DNA of 36,809 nt from positions 1 to 36,809 of the forward strand of contig CAMCXB010000020.1 in NCBI GenBank assembly GCA_945883145.1, read 5' to 3'. This document shows, in pieces, positions 24,914 through 32,553 of this stretch. Under the pieces are notes generated by a model that was not told where the DNA came from, did not search any database, and worked only from the letters and a program-made list of their open reading frames with translations. Every line of letters starts with the position of its first letter. Within the stretch, counting starts at the first letter, position 1. The position numbers and the translations under genes were made by a program. The stretch is from Bordetella parapertussis (GTDB lineage: Bacteria; Pseudomonadota; Gammaproteobacteria; Burkholderiales; Burkholderiaceae_D).

Positions 24914-25879
24914 CTATTTACTGATTTTCCAATCCGGCAAAGGCTTTAAATCACATTGCGCCGTTCGTAAAATCTCTATACATAAATCTTCATACGATAT
25001 ACCCGCAGCCTTCGCTGCCATCGGCACTAAGGAATGTCCTGTCATACCGGGTGAAGTATTAATCTCTAATAAAAATGGCTTACCATCAGTAGCGCGCACC
25101 ATCACATCAGCGCGACTCCATCCACGACAACCCAGTGTGCGATAACTTGCTAACGCTAATGCTTGAATTTCTTTTTCTTGCTCTGGCGGCAAATTACTTG
25201 GGCAGAGATATTGCGTATCGTTTGTAAAATATTTATTTTGATAATCGTAATTCGCATCAGGCGCAATAATGCGCACCACAGGTAATGCTCTTGCCTCATC
25301 ACCTACACCTAACAATGGACAGGTTAACTCCATGCCACTAATGAATTCTTCCGCCATCACAGCTGAATCAAACTTCGCTGCCAATGCATAAGCCGCAGGT
25401 AGTTGTGCGGCATCGGTTACTTTCGTTAAGCCCAAGGTAGAGCCTTCATGTGCAGGCTTCACAATCAACGGCAAACCTAAAGTGTTTGCTACATGATTCC
25501 AATCTGATTTTGCATGCAACATCTCAAACCGCGGTGTCGCTAATTCATTGAATAACCAAACACGCTTCGTCATCGCTTTATCCATGGCGATAGAAGAAGC
25601 CAACACACCAGGGCCGGTATAAGGAATGCCCATTTGCTCTAATGCGCCTTGCAAAGTACCGTCTTCACCATAACGTCCATGTAAAGCGATAAATACACGA
25701 TCAAATTTTTCACTCGCTAAATCGGCTAATGAGCGCTCAGCAGGATCAAACTTATGTGCGTCGATGCCGCGACTTTGTAAAGCCGATAACACACCCGTGC
25801 CGGACATGATGGAGATTTCTCTCTCAGCCGAACGACCACCAAACAACACACCGACTTTTCCAAATTCTTGTTTCATCAT
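24914..25879 (-). CDS. ddlB: D-alanine-D-alanine ligase
   Basis: This cytoplasmic ATP-grasp enzyme makes the D-Ala-D-Ala dipeptide that MurF adds to the peptidoglycan precursor. The 321 residues have the start GKVGVLFGGRSAEREISIMSG, the ATP-grasp central domain (LPLIVKPAHEGSTLGLTKV) and the Mg/ADP site (CRGWSRADVMV; FLLEINTSPGMTGHSLVP). Length and gene position between murC and ftsQ fit the dcw-borne paralogue DdlB. A second Met follows the first; the first was kept. It starts 10 bases after the murC stop, with no strong ribosome site, which suggests coupling. Confidence 0.96.
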   Translation of the reverse strand: MMKQEFGKVGVLFGGRSAEREISIMSGTGVLSALQSRGIDAHKFDPAERSLADLASEKFDRVFIALHGRYGEDGTLQGALEQMGIPYTGPGVLASSIAMDKAMTKRVWLFNELATPRFEMLHAKSDWNHVANTLGLPLIVKPAHEGSTLGLTKVTDAAQLPAAYALAAKFDSAVMAEEFISGMELTCPLLGVGDEARALPVVRIIAPDANYDYQNKYFTNDTQYLCPSNLPPEQEKEIQALALASYRTLGCRGWSRADVMVRATDGKPFLLEINTSPGMTGHSLVPMAAKAAGISYEDLCIEILRTAQCDLKPLPDWKISK

Positions 25880-25889
25880 TTTTTACTCA

Positions 25890-27290
25890 TTACTCATTCT
25901 TAGCTGTCATCTCTTGCAATTGAGCGGGCACATTCGCAATCGATCCCGCACCCATCGTCATCACCACATCACCTGCGCGCGCTGCTTGTAAAACCGACTC
26001 CGCCATCTCAGTGATGTTTTCTACAAAAATTAATTCTGTTTTACCCACCACACGCAATGCATGCGCAAGCGACCTACCATCTGCAGCTGGAATCGGTTGT
26101 TCTCCTGCCGGATACACATCCGCTAATAAGAGCACATCCACACTCGACAACACTTTGACAAAATCTTCGAATAAATCGCGTGTGCGTGTATAGCGATGTG
26201 GTTGAAACGCCAACACTAAACGACGACCAGGAAACGCACCTCGTGCTGCTGCAATCGTGGCAGCTGTTTCTACTGGGTGATGTCCATAGTCATCCACTAA
26301 TGCAAACTGTCCTTGTGCTGCAGGTAAAGCTAATTCACCATAACGCGTAAATCGTCGACCAACACCAGTAAATTCTCTTAACGCTTTTTGTGTATCAGCA
26401 TCTTCCACGCCGACTTCTCTAGCGATAGCTATCGCAGCGCACGCGTTTTGTACATTGTGCATACCCGGCTGATTGAGATGCACATGCAAGTCTGGATAAT
26501 CTTTTTGTATCACTGTGAATTCCATATGGCCATTCACAGCTTTTGCATTCACAGCTCGTACATCTGCTTCTTCATGAAAGCCATAGGTCACAATCATCTT
26601 AGAAATGAAGGGCATGATCTCGCGTACATTCGCATCATCGAGACATAATATGGCAACACCATAAAACGGCAATCTTTGGGTGAACTCGATAAACGCTTGC
26701 TTAAGCTTTGCAAAACTATGCTCATAAGTTTCCATATGATCGGCATCGATATTGGTAATGACTTCTATCGTGGGCGATAAGTTCAGAAATGAAGCATCTG
26801 ATTCATCTGCTTCAGCCACAATAAAATCACCTGCACCTAGTTTTGCATTTGCACCTACACTATTTAATCGACCACCAATGACGAAGGTAGGATCTAAACC
26901 ACCTTGCGCCAACACACTCGCCACCAAACTGGTCGTGGTTGTTTTTCCATGGGTACCAGCAATCGCAATACCACTTTTTAAACGCATCAACTCAGCCAAC
27001 ATAACTGCACGTGGCACAATCGGAATATGACGCGCACGCGCAGCAATCACTTCAGGGTTATCTGGTTTGACTGCAGTCGACGTCACAATTGCATCCGCAC
27101 CCTGCACATGGTCTGGCGAATGACCAATATGAATCTGCGCACCTAACTCAGCTAAACGACGACTTGCAGCATTATTTGCAAGATCAGAGCCCGACACGGT
27201 ATAGCCGAGATTGAGCAACACCTCAGCGATGCCGCTCATACCCGACCCACCTATGCCTACGAAATGTATATTTTTAACTTTATGCTTCAT
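25890..27290 (-). CDS. murC: UDP-N-acetylmuramate-L-alanine ligase
   Basis: MurC adds L-Ala to UDP-MurNAc, the first peptide-forming step of the wall precursor. The start is placed at ATG 27290 (466 residues, MKHKVKNIHFVGIGGSGM), the conserved MurC N-terminus; a TTG four codons upstream is less likely. Rossmann motif GIGGSGMSG, ATP-binding GTHGKTTTTSL, and the ligase motifs ADESDASFL and DDYGHHPVE are all present, so the gene is complete. Its start region is part of a 112-base tandem repeat, and a small upstream frame (27280-27402) ends 11 bases inside murC. Expression may therefore depend on coupling to that frame. ddlB follows at 10 bases. Confidence 0.96.
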   Translation of the reverse strand: MKHKVKNIHFVGIGGSGMSGIAEVLLNLGYTVSGSDLANNAASRRLAELGAQIHIGHSPDHVQGADAIVTSTAVKPDNPEVIAARARHIPIVPRAVMLAELMRLKSGIAIAGTHGKTTTTSLVASVLAQGGLDPTFVIGGRLNSVGANAKLGAGDFIVAEADESDASFLNLSPTIEVITNIDADHMETYEHSFAKLKQAFIEFTQRLPFYGVAILCLDDANVREIMPFISKMIVTYGFHEEADVRAVNAKAVNGHMEFTVIQKDYPDLHVHLNQPGMHNVQNACAAIAIAREVGVEDADTQKALREFTGVGRRFTRYGELALPAAQGQFALVDDYGHHPVETAATIAAARGAFPGRRLVLAFQPHRYTRTRDLFEDFVKVLSSVDVLLLADVYPAGEQPIPAADGRSLAHALRVVGKTELIFVENITEMAESVLQAARAGDVVMTMGAGSIANVPAQLQEMTAKNE

Positions 27291-27402
27291 CTGCTTTATC
27301 AATTCTTCTTACAACTAGCTCCGGCTTTTGCTCTTTAAAAAAGCGCAGCGCGACCGCGCCGCTTTGGCCTACAAAATGAATATTTTTAACTTTATGCTTC
27401 AT
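27280..27402 (-). CDS. Small frame overlapping the murC start (40 codons)
   Basis: ATG at 27402 begins with the same 12 residues as MurC (MKHKVKNIHFVG) and then continues QSGAVALRFFKEQKPELV and a basic/acidic tail (RRIDKADEA). Its TAA (27280-27282) lies inside murC, overlapping the murC ATG by 11 bases (ATGAAGCATAA). Translation of this frame could deliver ribosomes to the murC start. It matches no family I know. No good ribosome site precedes it other than the overlap with the frame upstream. It may be a by-product of the duplication. Confidence 0.35.
   Translation of the reverse strand: MKHKVKNIHFVGQSGAVALRFFKEQKPELVVRRIDKADEA
27337..27365 (-). terminator. Terminator-like hairpin in repeat unit A
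   Basis: On the minus strand AAAGCG.GCGC, a GGTC loop, then GCGC.TG.CGCTTT forms a GC-rich stem (one 2-base bulge) running into six Us (27342-27337). This is a good match to an intrinsic terminator, yet it lies between murG and murC, 47 bases before the murC ATG, inside a small open frame. Confidence 0.6.
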
Positions 27403-27514
27403 CTGCTTTATCAATTCTTCTTACAACTAGCTCCGGCTTTTGCTCTTTAAAAAAGCGCAGCGCGACCGCGCCGCTTTGACCTACAAAATGAATATTTTTA
27501 ACTTTATGCTTCAT
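27392..27514 (-). CDS. Small frame, first copy, after murG (40 codons)
   Basis: ATG at 27514, 18 bases after the murG stop, opens a 40-codon frame that encodes the same peptide as the copy at 27280-27402 (MKHKVKNIHFVG, then QSGAVALRFFKEQ...). Its TAA (27392-27394) overlaps the next ATG by 11 bases, the same geometry as at murC. The two copies differ by a single synonymous codon (GGT versus GGC at Gly 12). There is no clear ribosome site upstream (AT-rich leader). Translation is unproven. Confidence 0.35.
   Translation of the reverse strand: MKHKVKNIHFVGQSGAVALRFFKEQKPELVVRRIDKADEA
27449..27477 (-). terminator. Terminator-like hairpin in repeat unit B
   Basis: Exact duplicate, 112 bases away, of the hairpin at 27337-27365, with the same six-U tail. 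The dcw transcript from murG to murC would meet two such structures in series. Confidence 0.6.
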
Positions 27515-27532
27515 CGAGTTTATTTATATTTT

Positions 27533-28645
27533 CTAACTATGCATTTCACTCAAACTATTACCACGACCCAACTCTTCTATTACATTCGCTATCGCTTCAT
27601 TCGCATCACTTCGTGCTTGCTGATGTGCAGCGATTGCCATTTGCTGACATTGCTCACGCGTGATCTTTTGTAACAGCGCTGCTAATGAAGCAGCAGATAA
27701 TTCTGTTTGCGACATATGAATCGCAGCATGCGCCTGTGCCATCCATTGCGCGTTATCGCGTTGATGAGCTGTGGTCGATACAACCAAAGGCACCAACACA
27801 CTCGCCACACCTGCTGCACACAGCTCTGACACTGTGATGGCACCTGCTCGACAAATCACTAAATCAGCTTGGCTATATTGATGTGCCATATCATCAATAA
27901 AGGGCAGTACTTCTGCCTCCACTCCCGCTCTGGCATAAGCATTTTTTAATGCGTCTATATGCTGCTTACCTGACTGATGCACGACAATTGGTCGCTGCGC
28001 CTCAGGCATTAACGCTAATGCAGCAGGTACGGTTTCATTCAATACACGCGCACCTAAACTGCCACCAATAATCAAGATGTGTAATTTTCCTGTGCGCGAA
28101 CCATAGCGTTGCTCTGGCTGAGTGAGTTCACGAATTTCTTTGCGCACTGGATTGCCAGTGACAATAAATTTATTTGGATTCATTCTCTGCTTCGCTGTGG
28201 TGAAGCCAAATAAAATTTTTCTAGCAAAGGGTACGAGAGCTTTATTTGACATCAACAACGATGCATCAGCATTCACAATAGCTAGCGGCACACCACATAA
28301 TTTCGCCATCAGTCCACCAGGCACAGTCACATAACCACCCATACCTACGATTACATCCGGTTGACGTTGACGAATGATGGCGCGACAACTGAGCAATCCT
28401 TTGAACATTTTTATAAAACCAATTGCACTATGTTTCAGCCCCTTACCACGCAGCCCACTAAAATCAATCGCATCAAACGTGATTCCATGTTTCGGTACGA
28501 TGTCTGCTTCCATACCACGAGTGGTACCTAACCAAGACACTTGCCAACCACGAGCACGCATGGTGTCTGCGATAGCAAGACCAGGAAAGATATGGCCTCC
28601 GGTTCCTGCTGCCATGACCATGAGATGTTTGATGTGAGCACTCAT
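27533..28645 (-). CDS. murG: UDP-GlcNAc:lipid I N-acetylglucosaminyltransferase MurG
   Basis: MurG is a peripheral membrane GT-B glycosyltransferase that adds GlcNAc to lipid I to form lipid II. The 370 residues have the N-terminal glycine loop (MAAGTGGHIFPGLA) and the second loop GMGGYVTVPGG. The C-terminal domain has IIGGSLGARVLN, VVHQSGKQH and the donor-binding signature ADLVICRAGAITVSELCAAGVASVLVPL, here quoted in part. The length is normal. Its start overlaps the ftsW stop by 4 bases. The stop is followed by the tandem repeat region, an unusual gap in a cluster where murG and murC are normally adjacent. Confidence 0.96.
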   Translation of the reverse strand: MSAHIKHLMVMAAGTGGHIFPGLAIADTMRARGWQVSWLGTTRGMEADIVPKHGITFDAIDFSGLRGKGLKHSAIGFIKMFKGLLSCRAIIRQRQPDVIVGMGGYVTVPGGLMAKLCGVPLAIVNADASLLMSNKALVPFARKILFGFTTAKQRMNPNKFIVTGNPVRKEIRELTQPEQRYGSRTGKLHILIIGGSLGARVLNETVPAALALMPEAQRPIVVHQSGKQHIDALKNAYARAGVEAEVLPFIDDMAHQYSQADLVICRAGAITVSELCAAGVASVLVPLVVSTTAHQRDNAQWMAQAHAAIHMSQTELSAASLAALLQKITREQCQQMAIAAHQQARSDANEAIANVIEELGRGNSLSEMHS

Positions 28646-29850
28646 GTTCGTGTGCCTCGCATCATGGATCGGTTTTCATAATCAATGCGCAATAAAATAG
28701 CTAGACCTATACAATTAATCAGCACGCCTGAACCGCCATAACTCATTAAAGGCAAAGTCAATCCTTTAGTTGGCAACAGACCTAGATTCACACCCATGTT
28801 GATGAATGTTTGCGCACCTATCCAAATGCCTATGCCTTTTGCAGTCAATCCTGCAAAGGTGTTATCGAGCACAATGGCTTGCCTACCGATTTCAAATGCA
28901 CGTCTGACTATCCAATAAAATAAAAACGTGACAATCAATACACCTGCTAAACCTAGTTCTTCACCAATCACAGCGAGTAAGAAATCTGTATGCGCTTCAG
29001 GTAAGTACTGTAATTTTTCTACGCTTGCACCTAACCCCACACCAAATAATTCACCGCGACCGAATGCAATCAGGGAATGTGTGAGTTGATAACCTTTACC
29101 TAAAGGATCAGCTGTCCAAGGATTAAAGAATGCGATCATGCGTTCTTGTCGCCATGGCGAAAAAAGAATCGCTAATGTAAAAATACTGACTAGCAAACCC
29201 ATCATGCCGCCAAACCAAATTACATTAAATCCACCCAAGAACAAGATACCCATCGCAATACAAACGATGACACCAAATGCACCTAGATCCGGTTCCCACA
29301 ACAAAAGCACACCAACTGCCCCAACAGCACTAGCCATTGGTAAAAATCCTTTACGTAGCTTGTCCATGTATTGCTGCTTACGCACGGTGTAGTCAGCTGC
29401 ATAAATTACAAAGACTAGTTTCATTAACTCAGAAGGTTGAAATCTAAGATTGCCTAGTCCTATCCAGCGACGTGCACCTTTCACTTCTTTACTAATGCCA
29501 GGTATAAGTACAATAACGAGTAACACTAAACCTGCTACTAACATATAAGGTGCTAAACGCTGCCAAGTCTCTATACGCACGCGAAACGCCAACAGTCCTG
29601 CAAACAACCCCACCATTACAAATACTGCTTGTCGTGATAAGTAGTATTGACCTTTTACTTCGGCTGCAGTACCAGATGAATCTGGCATCGCTATCGATGC
29701 TGAATACACCATGACGACACCGGCAAGTAATAACAACACTGTTACCCATACTAGTAACTGATCAAATTCCATCATGCGCGAGCGCTGTCCCAGAGAAGTC
29801 TCCGGTAAGCTCGCCTCACTTTGAAATAGTTCAGTTACACCGAGTTTCAT
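28642..29850 (-). CDS. ftsW: Lipid II glycan polymerase FtsW
   Basis: FtsW is the SEDS-family septal peptidoglycan glycosyltransferase that works with FtsI. The start is set at 29850 (402 residues, MKLGVTELF...), because GAGGA is 7 bases upstream; an ATG two codons earlier sits directly on that site. A cytoplasmic tail of about 30 residues precedes about ten membrane helices, starting at VWVTVLLLLAGVVMVYSAS. SEDS motifs include RWIGLGNLRFQPSELMKL (with the conserved Arg/Gln/Glu), WEPDLGAFGVI and HTDFLLAVIGEELGLAG (large extracellular loop with the catalytic Asp region). The C-terminal LPLMSYGGSG is a family signature. Neighbours overlap closely. Confidence 0.95.
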   Translation of the reverse strand: MKLGVTELFQSEASLPETSLGQRSRMMEFDQLLVWVTVLLLLAGVVMVYSASIAMPDSSGTAAEVKGQYYLSRQAVFVMVGLFAGLLAFRVRIETWQRLAPYMLVAGLVLLVIVLIPGISKEVKGARRWIGLGNLRFQPSELMKLVFVIYAADYTVRKQQYMDKLRKGFLPMASAVGAVGVLLLWEPDLGAFGVIVCIAMGILFLGGFNVIWFGGMMGLLVSIFTLAILFSPWRQERMIAFFNPWTADPLGKGYQLTHSLIAFGRGELFGVGLGASVEKLQYLPEAHTDFLLAVIGEELGLAGVLIVTFLFYWIVRRAFEIGRQAIVLDNTFAGLTAKGIGIWIGAQTFINMGVNLGLLPTKGLTLPLMSYGGSGVLINCIGLAILLRIDYENRSMMRGTRT

Positions 29851-29857
29851 GTGCATA

Positions 29858-29862
29858 TCCTC
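29858..29862 (-). promoter_or_regulatory. Ribosome binding site choosing the ftsW start
   Basis: GAGGA on the minus strand overlaps the murD stop and lies 7 bases before the ATG at 29850. The earlier in-frame ATG (29856) would be one base from it, too close to be used. Confidence 0.65.
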
Positions 29863-31357
29863 ATGCCATTACCTCACCCTGCGATAAACCTATTTCACGC
29901 ACGCCATCAATAAAAACTTTGGCACGCTCTGCATAATTTGCGAACATGTCAAAACTGGCGCACGCAGGTGAGAGTAAAACTGTGTCGCCCGGATTTGCAA
30001 TGGAAGCAGCGTGCATGACGGCTTCAAACAATGAAGTGCAGTCACGTATCTGTACTGGAGTATTTGCTAATGCTTGACGTATCGCTGGTGCATCGCGACC
30101 AATTAAGATCACTGAACGTACATGTGCAGCCACTGGTTCTGCGAGCGGTGAAAAATCTTGGCCTTTGCCATCACCACCTGCAATCAAAATCAAACGTGGG
30201 TTGCTGTCTCTACCTAAACCTTTTAATGCCGCAACCGTTGCACCCACATTGGTGCCTTTGCTATCGTCGACATAATCCACATCACGAATTCTGGCGACTA
30301 ACTCAACACGATGCGGCTCACCTTGATACTGTCGCGCTGCATGTAGTAAAGGCGCTAATGGCAATCCTATTGCTCTACACAAGGCAATCGCAGCTAAGGC
30401 ATTAGTGGCATTGTGTTGACCGCGAATTTTTAATGCATCTGCTGGCATGAGCTTATTCATATACAGCTCAGCTTCTTGCTTGGTATTTTTACGTCTACGC
30501 TTTTCAGTTTTTTCTGTTTCTTCTGAACTGACTGCTAGTAATAACCATTGCATACCATGTTCAGTCACTAAACCTAAAGCATCTGGTGTATCAGGTAGAT
30601 CGGTTCCAAACGTGACACAGTCTGCAGTTGCCTCTTCCATTTTCATGCATTGTGCATCTTGTCGATTTAAGACTCTAACAGTGTGCTCACCAAAAATACG
30701 TTGCTTATCTTTTGCATAGGACTGCATATCACCATGCCAGTCCAGATGATCTTGTGTGATGTTCAACACGGTTGCTGCATCAGCCTGCAAATTATAGGTG
30801 GTGTGTAATTGAAAGCTGGAGAGCTCTAGCACCCAACAATCTGGCAATGCGTCTTGATTGACTGCGTCAAGTAATACATCCAATGCAGCGGGACTTATAT
30901 TGCCTGCTACCTGCACAGATAGACCTGCTTGTTTACAAAGCAAACCTGTGAGGCTAGTGACTGTGGTTTTACCGTTGGTGCCTGTAATCGCAATCACTTT
31001 AGGTTGATATTTACGCTCTTCTTTTAAAGCAGCTAAAGCTTGCGCAAATAATTCAATCTCACCCCAGACTGGGATATTTTTTTCTGCTGCTAGTGGCAAC
31101 AACTCTGCCAATTCATTGTGTGGATTTAATCCAGGACTGACTGCAATGAAATCGATATCGTCTAACAAAGCGGGCGTAAATTGACCACCTATGAATTTCG
31201 CCGTAGGCATTTCAGTTTGCAAAATAGTGAGTCGTTCAGGCGCTATACGAGTATCCGCAACGCGTAGTCGAGCTTGCGCATGCGTGAGCCAACGCGCCAT
31301 TGCCAGACCCGATTCACCGAGTCCTAATACGAGCACATGTTTATCGCGATATTGCAT
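29861..31357 (-). CDS. murD: UDP-N-acetylmuramoylalanine-D-glutamate ligase
   Basis: MurD adds D-Glu to UDP-MurNAc-L-Ala in the cytoplasm. The 498-residue protein is longer than E. coli MurD (about 440). The N-terminal Rossmann segment (LVLGLGESGLAMARWL), ATP-binding GTNGKTT (126-132), LELSSFQL and the C-terminal ligase domain (DDSKGTNVGATVAAL; LSPACASFDMFANYAERA) are intact. The extra length is mostly a charged low-complexity insert (about residues 278-297; EETEKTEKRRRKNTKQEAE) between the central and C-terminal parts. Such insertions occur in betaproteobacterial MurD. It lies 25 bases after mraY. Confidence 0.95.
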   Translation of the reverse strand: MQYRDKHVLVLGLGESGLAMARWLTHAQARLRVADTRIAPERLTILQTEMPTAKFIGGQFTPALLDDIDFIAVSPGLNPHNELAELLPLAAEKNIPVWGEIELFAQALAALKEERKYQPKVIAITGTNGKTTVTSLTGLLCKQAGLSVQVAGNISPAALDVLLDAVNQDALPDCWVLELSSFQLHTTYNLQADAATVLNITQDHLDWHGDMQSYAKDKQRIFGEHTVRVLNRQDAQCMKMEEATADCVTFGTDLPDTPDALGLVTEHGMQWLLLAVSSEETEKTEKRRRKNTKQEAELYMNKLMPADALKIRGQHNATNALAAIALCRAIGLPLAPLLHAARQYQGEPHRVELVARIRDVDYVDDSKGTNVGATVAALKGLGRDSNPRLILIAGGDGKGQDFSPLAEPVAAHVRSVILIGRDAPAIRQALANTPVQIRDCTSLFEAVMHAASIANPGDTVLLSPACASFDMFANYAERAKVFIDGVREIGLSQGEVMA

Positions 31358-31382
31358 GCTTGGTTTTCTCTTATCCTAAAAA

Positions 31383-32552
31383 TTAACGCAGTTTGAGTGT
31401 TGATAAACCTAACAACACCAACAACATCGTGATGATCCAAAAACGCACAACAACTTGCGTTTCTTTCCAACCTTTTTGTTCATAATGATGATGAAGCGGT
31501 GCCATGAGTAAGATACGTTTACCTACACCGGTACGATTTTTTGTGTACTTAAAGTAAGCAACTTGCAACATGACAGAGAGTGTTTCTGCAACAAACACGC
31601 CACCCATTATGAAGAGCACAATCTCTTGACGTACAATCACTGCTATGGTGCCGAGTGCACCACCTAATGCGAGTGCACCTACATCACCCATAAAGACTTG
31701 TGCGGGATATGTGTTAAACCATAAAAATGCTAAACCGGCTCCTGCCATCGCACCGCAGAAAATTAATAATTCGCCTGCGCCTGGTATATGCGGAATAAAT
31801 AAATATTTTGAATAAGTCGCATTGCCCGCAAGATAAGCAAACAAACCTAATGCAGAGCCCACCATCACAGTCGGCATAATCGCCAGACCATCTAAGCCAT
31901 CGGTAAGGTTGACTGCATTACTGGTACCGACAATAACGAAATACGTTAAAGCGATGAATCCCCATACACCTAAGGGATAAGTAATCGTTTTAAAGAAAGG
32001 CACAATCAAGTCGGCCTTAGGTGGTAAATCCATTTCAAATCCAGATTGCACCCAAGCGACAAAGAGCTCTAAGACTTTATCGTTGGTGGGGCCAGAAACA
32101 GAAAAAGCTAAATACAAGGCAGCCAATAAACCAATGATGGATTGCCACATATATTTTTCACGTGAGGCCATGCCCTTTGGATCTTTATGCACGACTTTGC
32201 GATAGTCATCTACCCAACCAATTGCACCGAAGCCTAGCGTGACAACTAATACGGGCCAAATAAAACGATTACTCCAATCGCCCCATAACAGCATGGAAAT
32301 CGCAATGCCTATCAAAATCAACACACCACCCATGGTGGGTGTGCCTGATTTCACTAAGTGGGTTTGTGGTCCATCGGTACGCACTGCTTGTCCGACTTTT
32401 AATCGCGTCAGCATACGTATGACTGCCGGTCCAGCAAACAGACCTATCATTAATGCAGTCAGCGTCGCAAACACTGCGCGAAAGGTAATGAAGTTAAAAA
32501 TACGCAGTGCGCCGATTTGATCTTGAAAATGTTGTGCCAGCCAAAGCAACAT
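31383..32552 (-). CDS. mraY: Phospho-N-acetylmuramoyl-pentapeptide-transferase
   Basis: MraY transfers phospho-MurNAc-pentapeptide to undecaprenyl phosphate, making lipid I at the inner membrane. The 389 residues give about ten membrane helices. Signature motifs are GTPTMGGVLIL (about 69-79), GWVDDYRKV (the DDxxK-type Asp pair), NAVNLTDGLDGLA (third Asp and conserved Asn) and the late loop MAPLHHHYEQKGWKE (HHH motif). It starts one base after the murF stop region (stop at 32554, ATG at 32552), so translation is likely coupled. Confidence 0.97.
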   Translation of the reverse strand: MLLWLAQHFQDQIGALRIFNFITFRAVFATLTALMIGLFAGPAVIRMLTRLKVGQAVRTDGPQTHLVKSGTPTMGGVLILIGIAISMLLWGDWSNRFIWPVLVVTLGFGAIGWVDDYRKVVHKDPKGMASREKYMWQSIIGLLAALYLAFSVSGPTNDKVLELFVAWVQSGFEMDLPPKADLIVPFFKTITYPLGVWGFIALTYFVIVGTSNAVNLTDGLDGLAIMPTVMVGSALGLFAYLAGNATYSKYLFIPHIPGAGELLIFCGAMAGAGLAFLWFNTYPAQVFMGDVGALALGGALGTIAVIVRQEIVLFIMGGVFVAETLSVMLQVAYFKYTKNRTGVGKRILLMAPLHHHYEQKGWKETQVVVRFWIITMLLVLLGLSTLKLR

Positions 32553-32553
32553 A

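Larger units (their letters stand above)
27256..27514 (-). repeat. 112-base tandem repeat covering the murC start region
   Basis: Three copies are seen with an exact 112-base period: unit A 27256-27367 (contains the murC start), unit B 27368-27479 and a partial third copy 27480-27514. A and B differ at only three positions (27261, 27267 and 27367 in unit A), and the partial copy equals B. Each full unit holds the first 12 codons of murC plus 77 bases of upstream DNA with a GC-rich hairpin. The unit length is not a multiple of three, so each MurC-like start reads into a different frame and stops just after the next start. All differences are third-position and synonymous in the MurC-like frame. 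Confidence 0.95.

Noticed and set aside
27291..27302. TTG start for murC at 27302
   Set aside because: Adds only IKQ before the conserved MKHKVKN start and lacks a better ribosome site; the ATG at 27290 is repeated in all copies.
27256..27514. CRISPR array
   Set aside because: The repeats are directly adjacent with no spacers, 112 bases long and contain murC codons; no cas genes are present.
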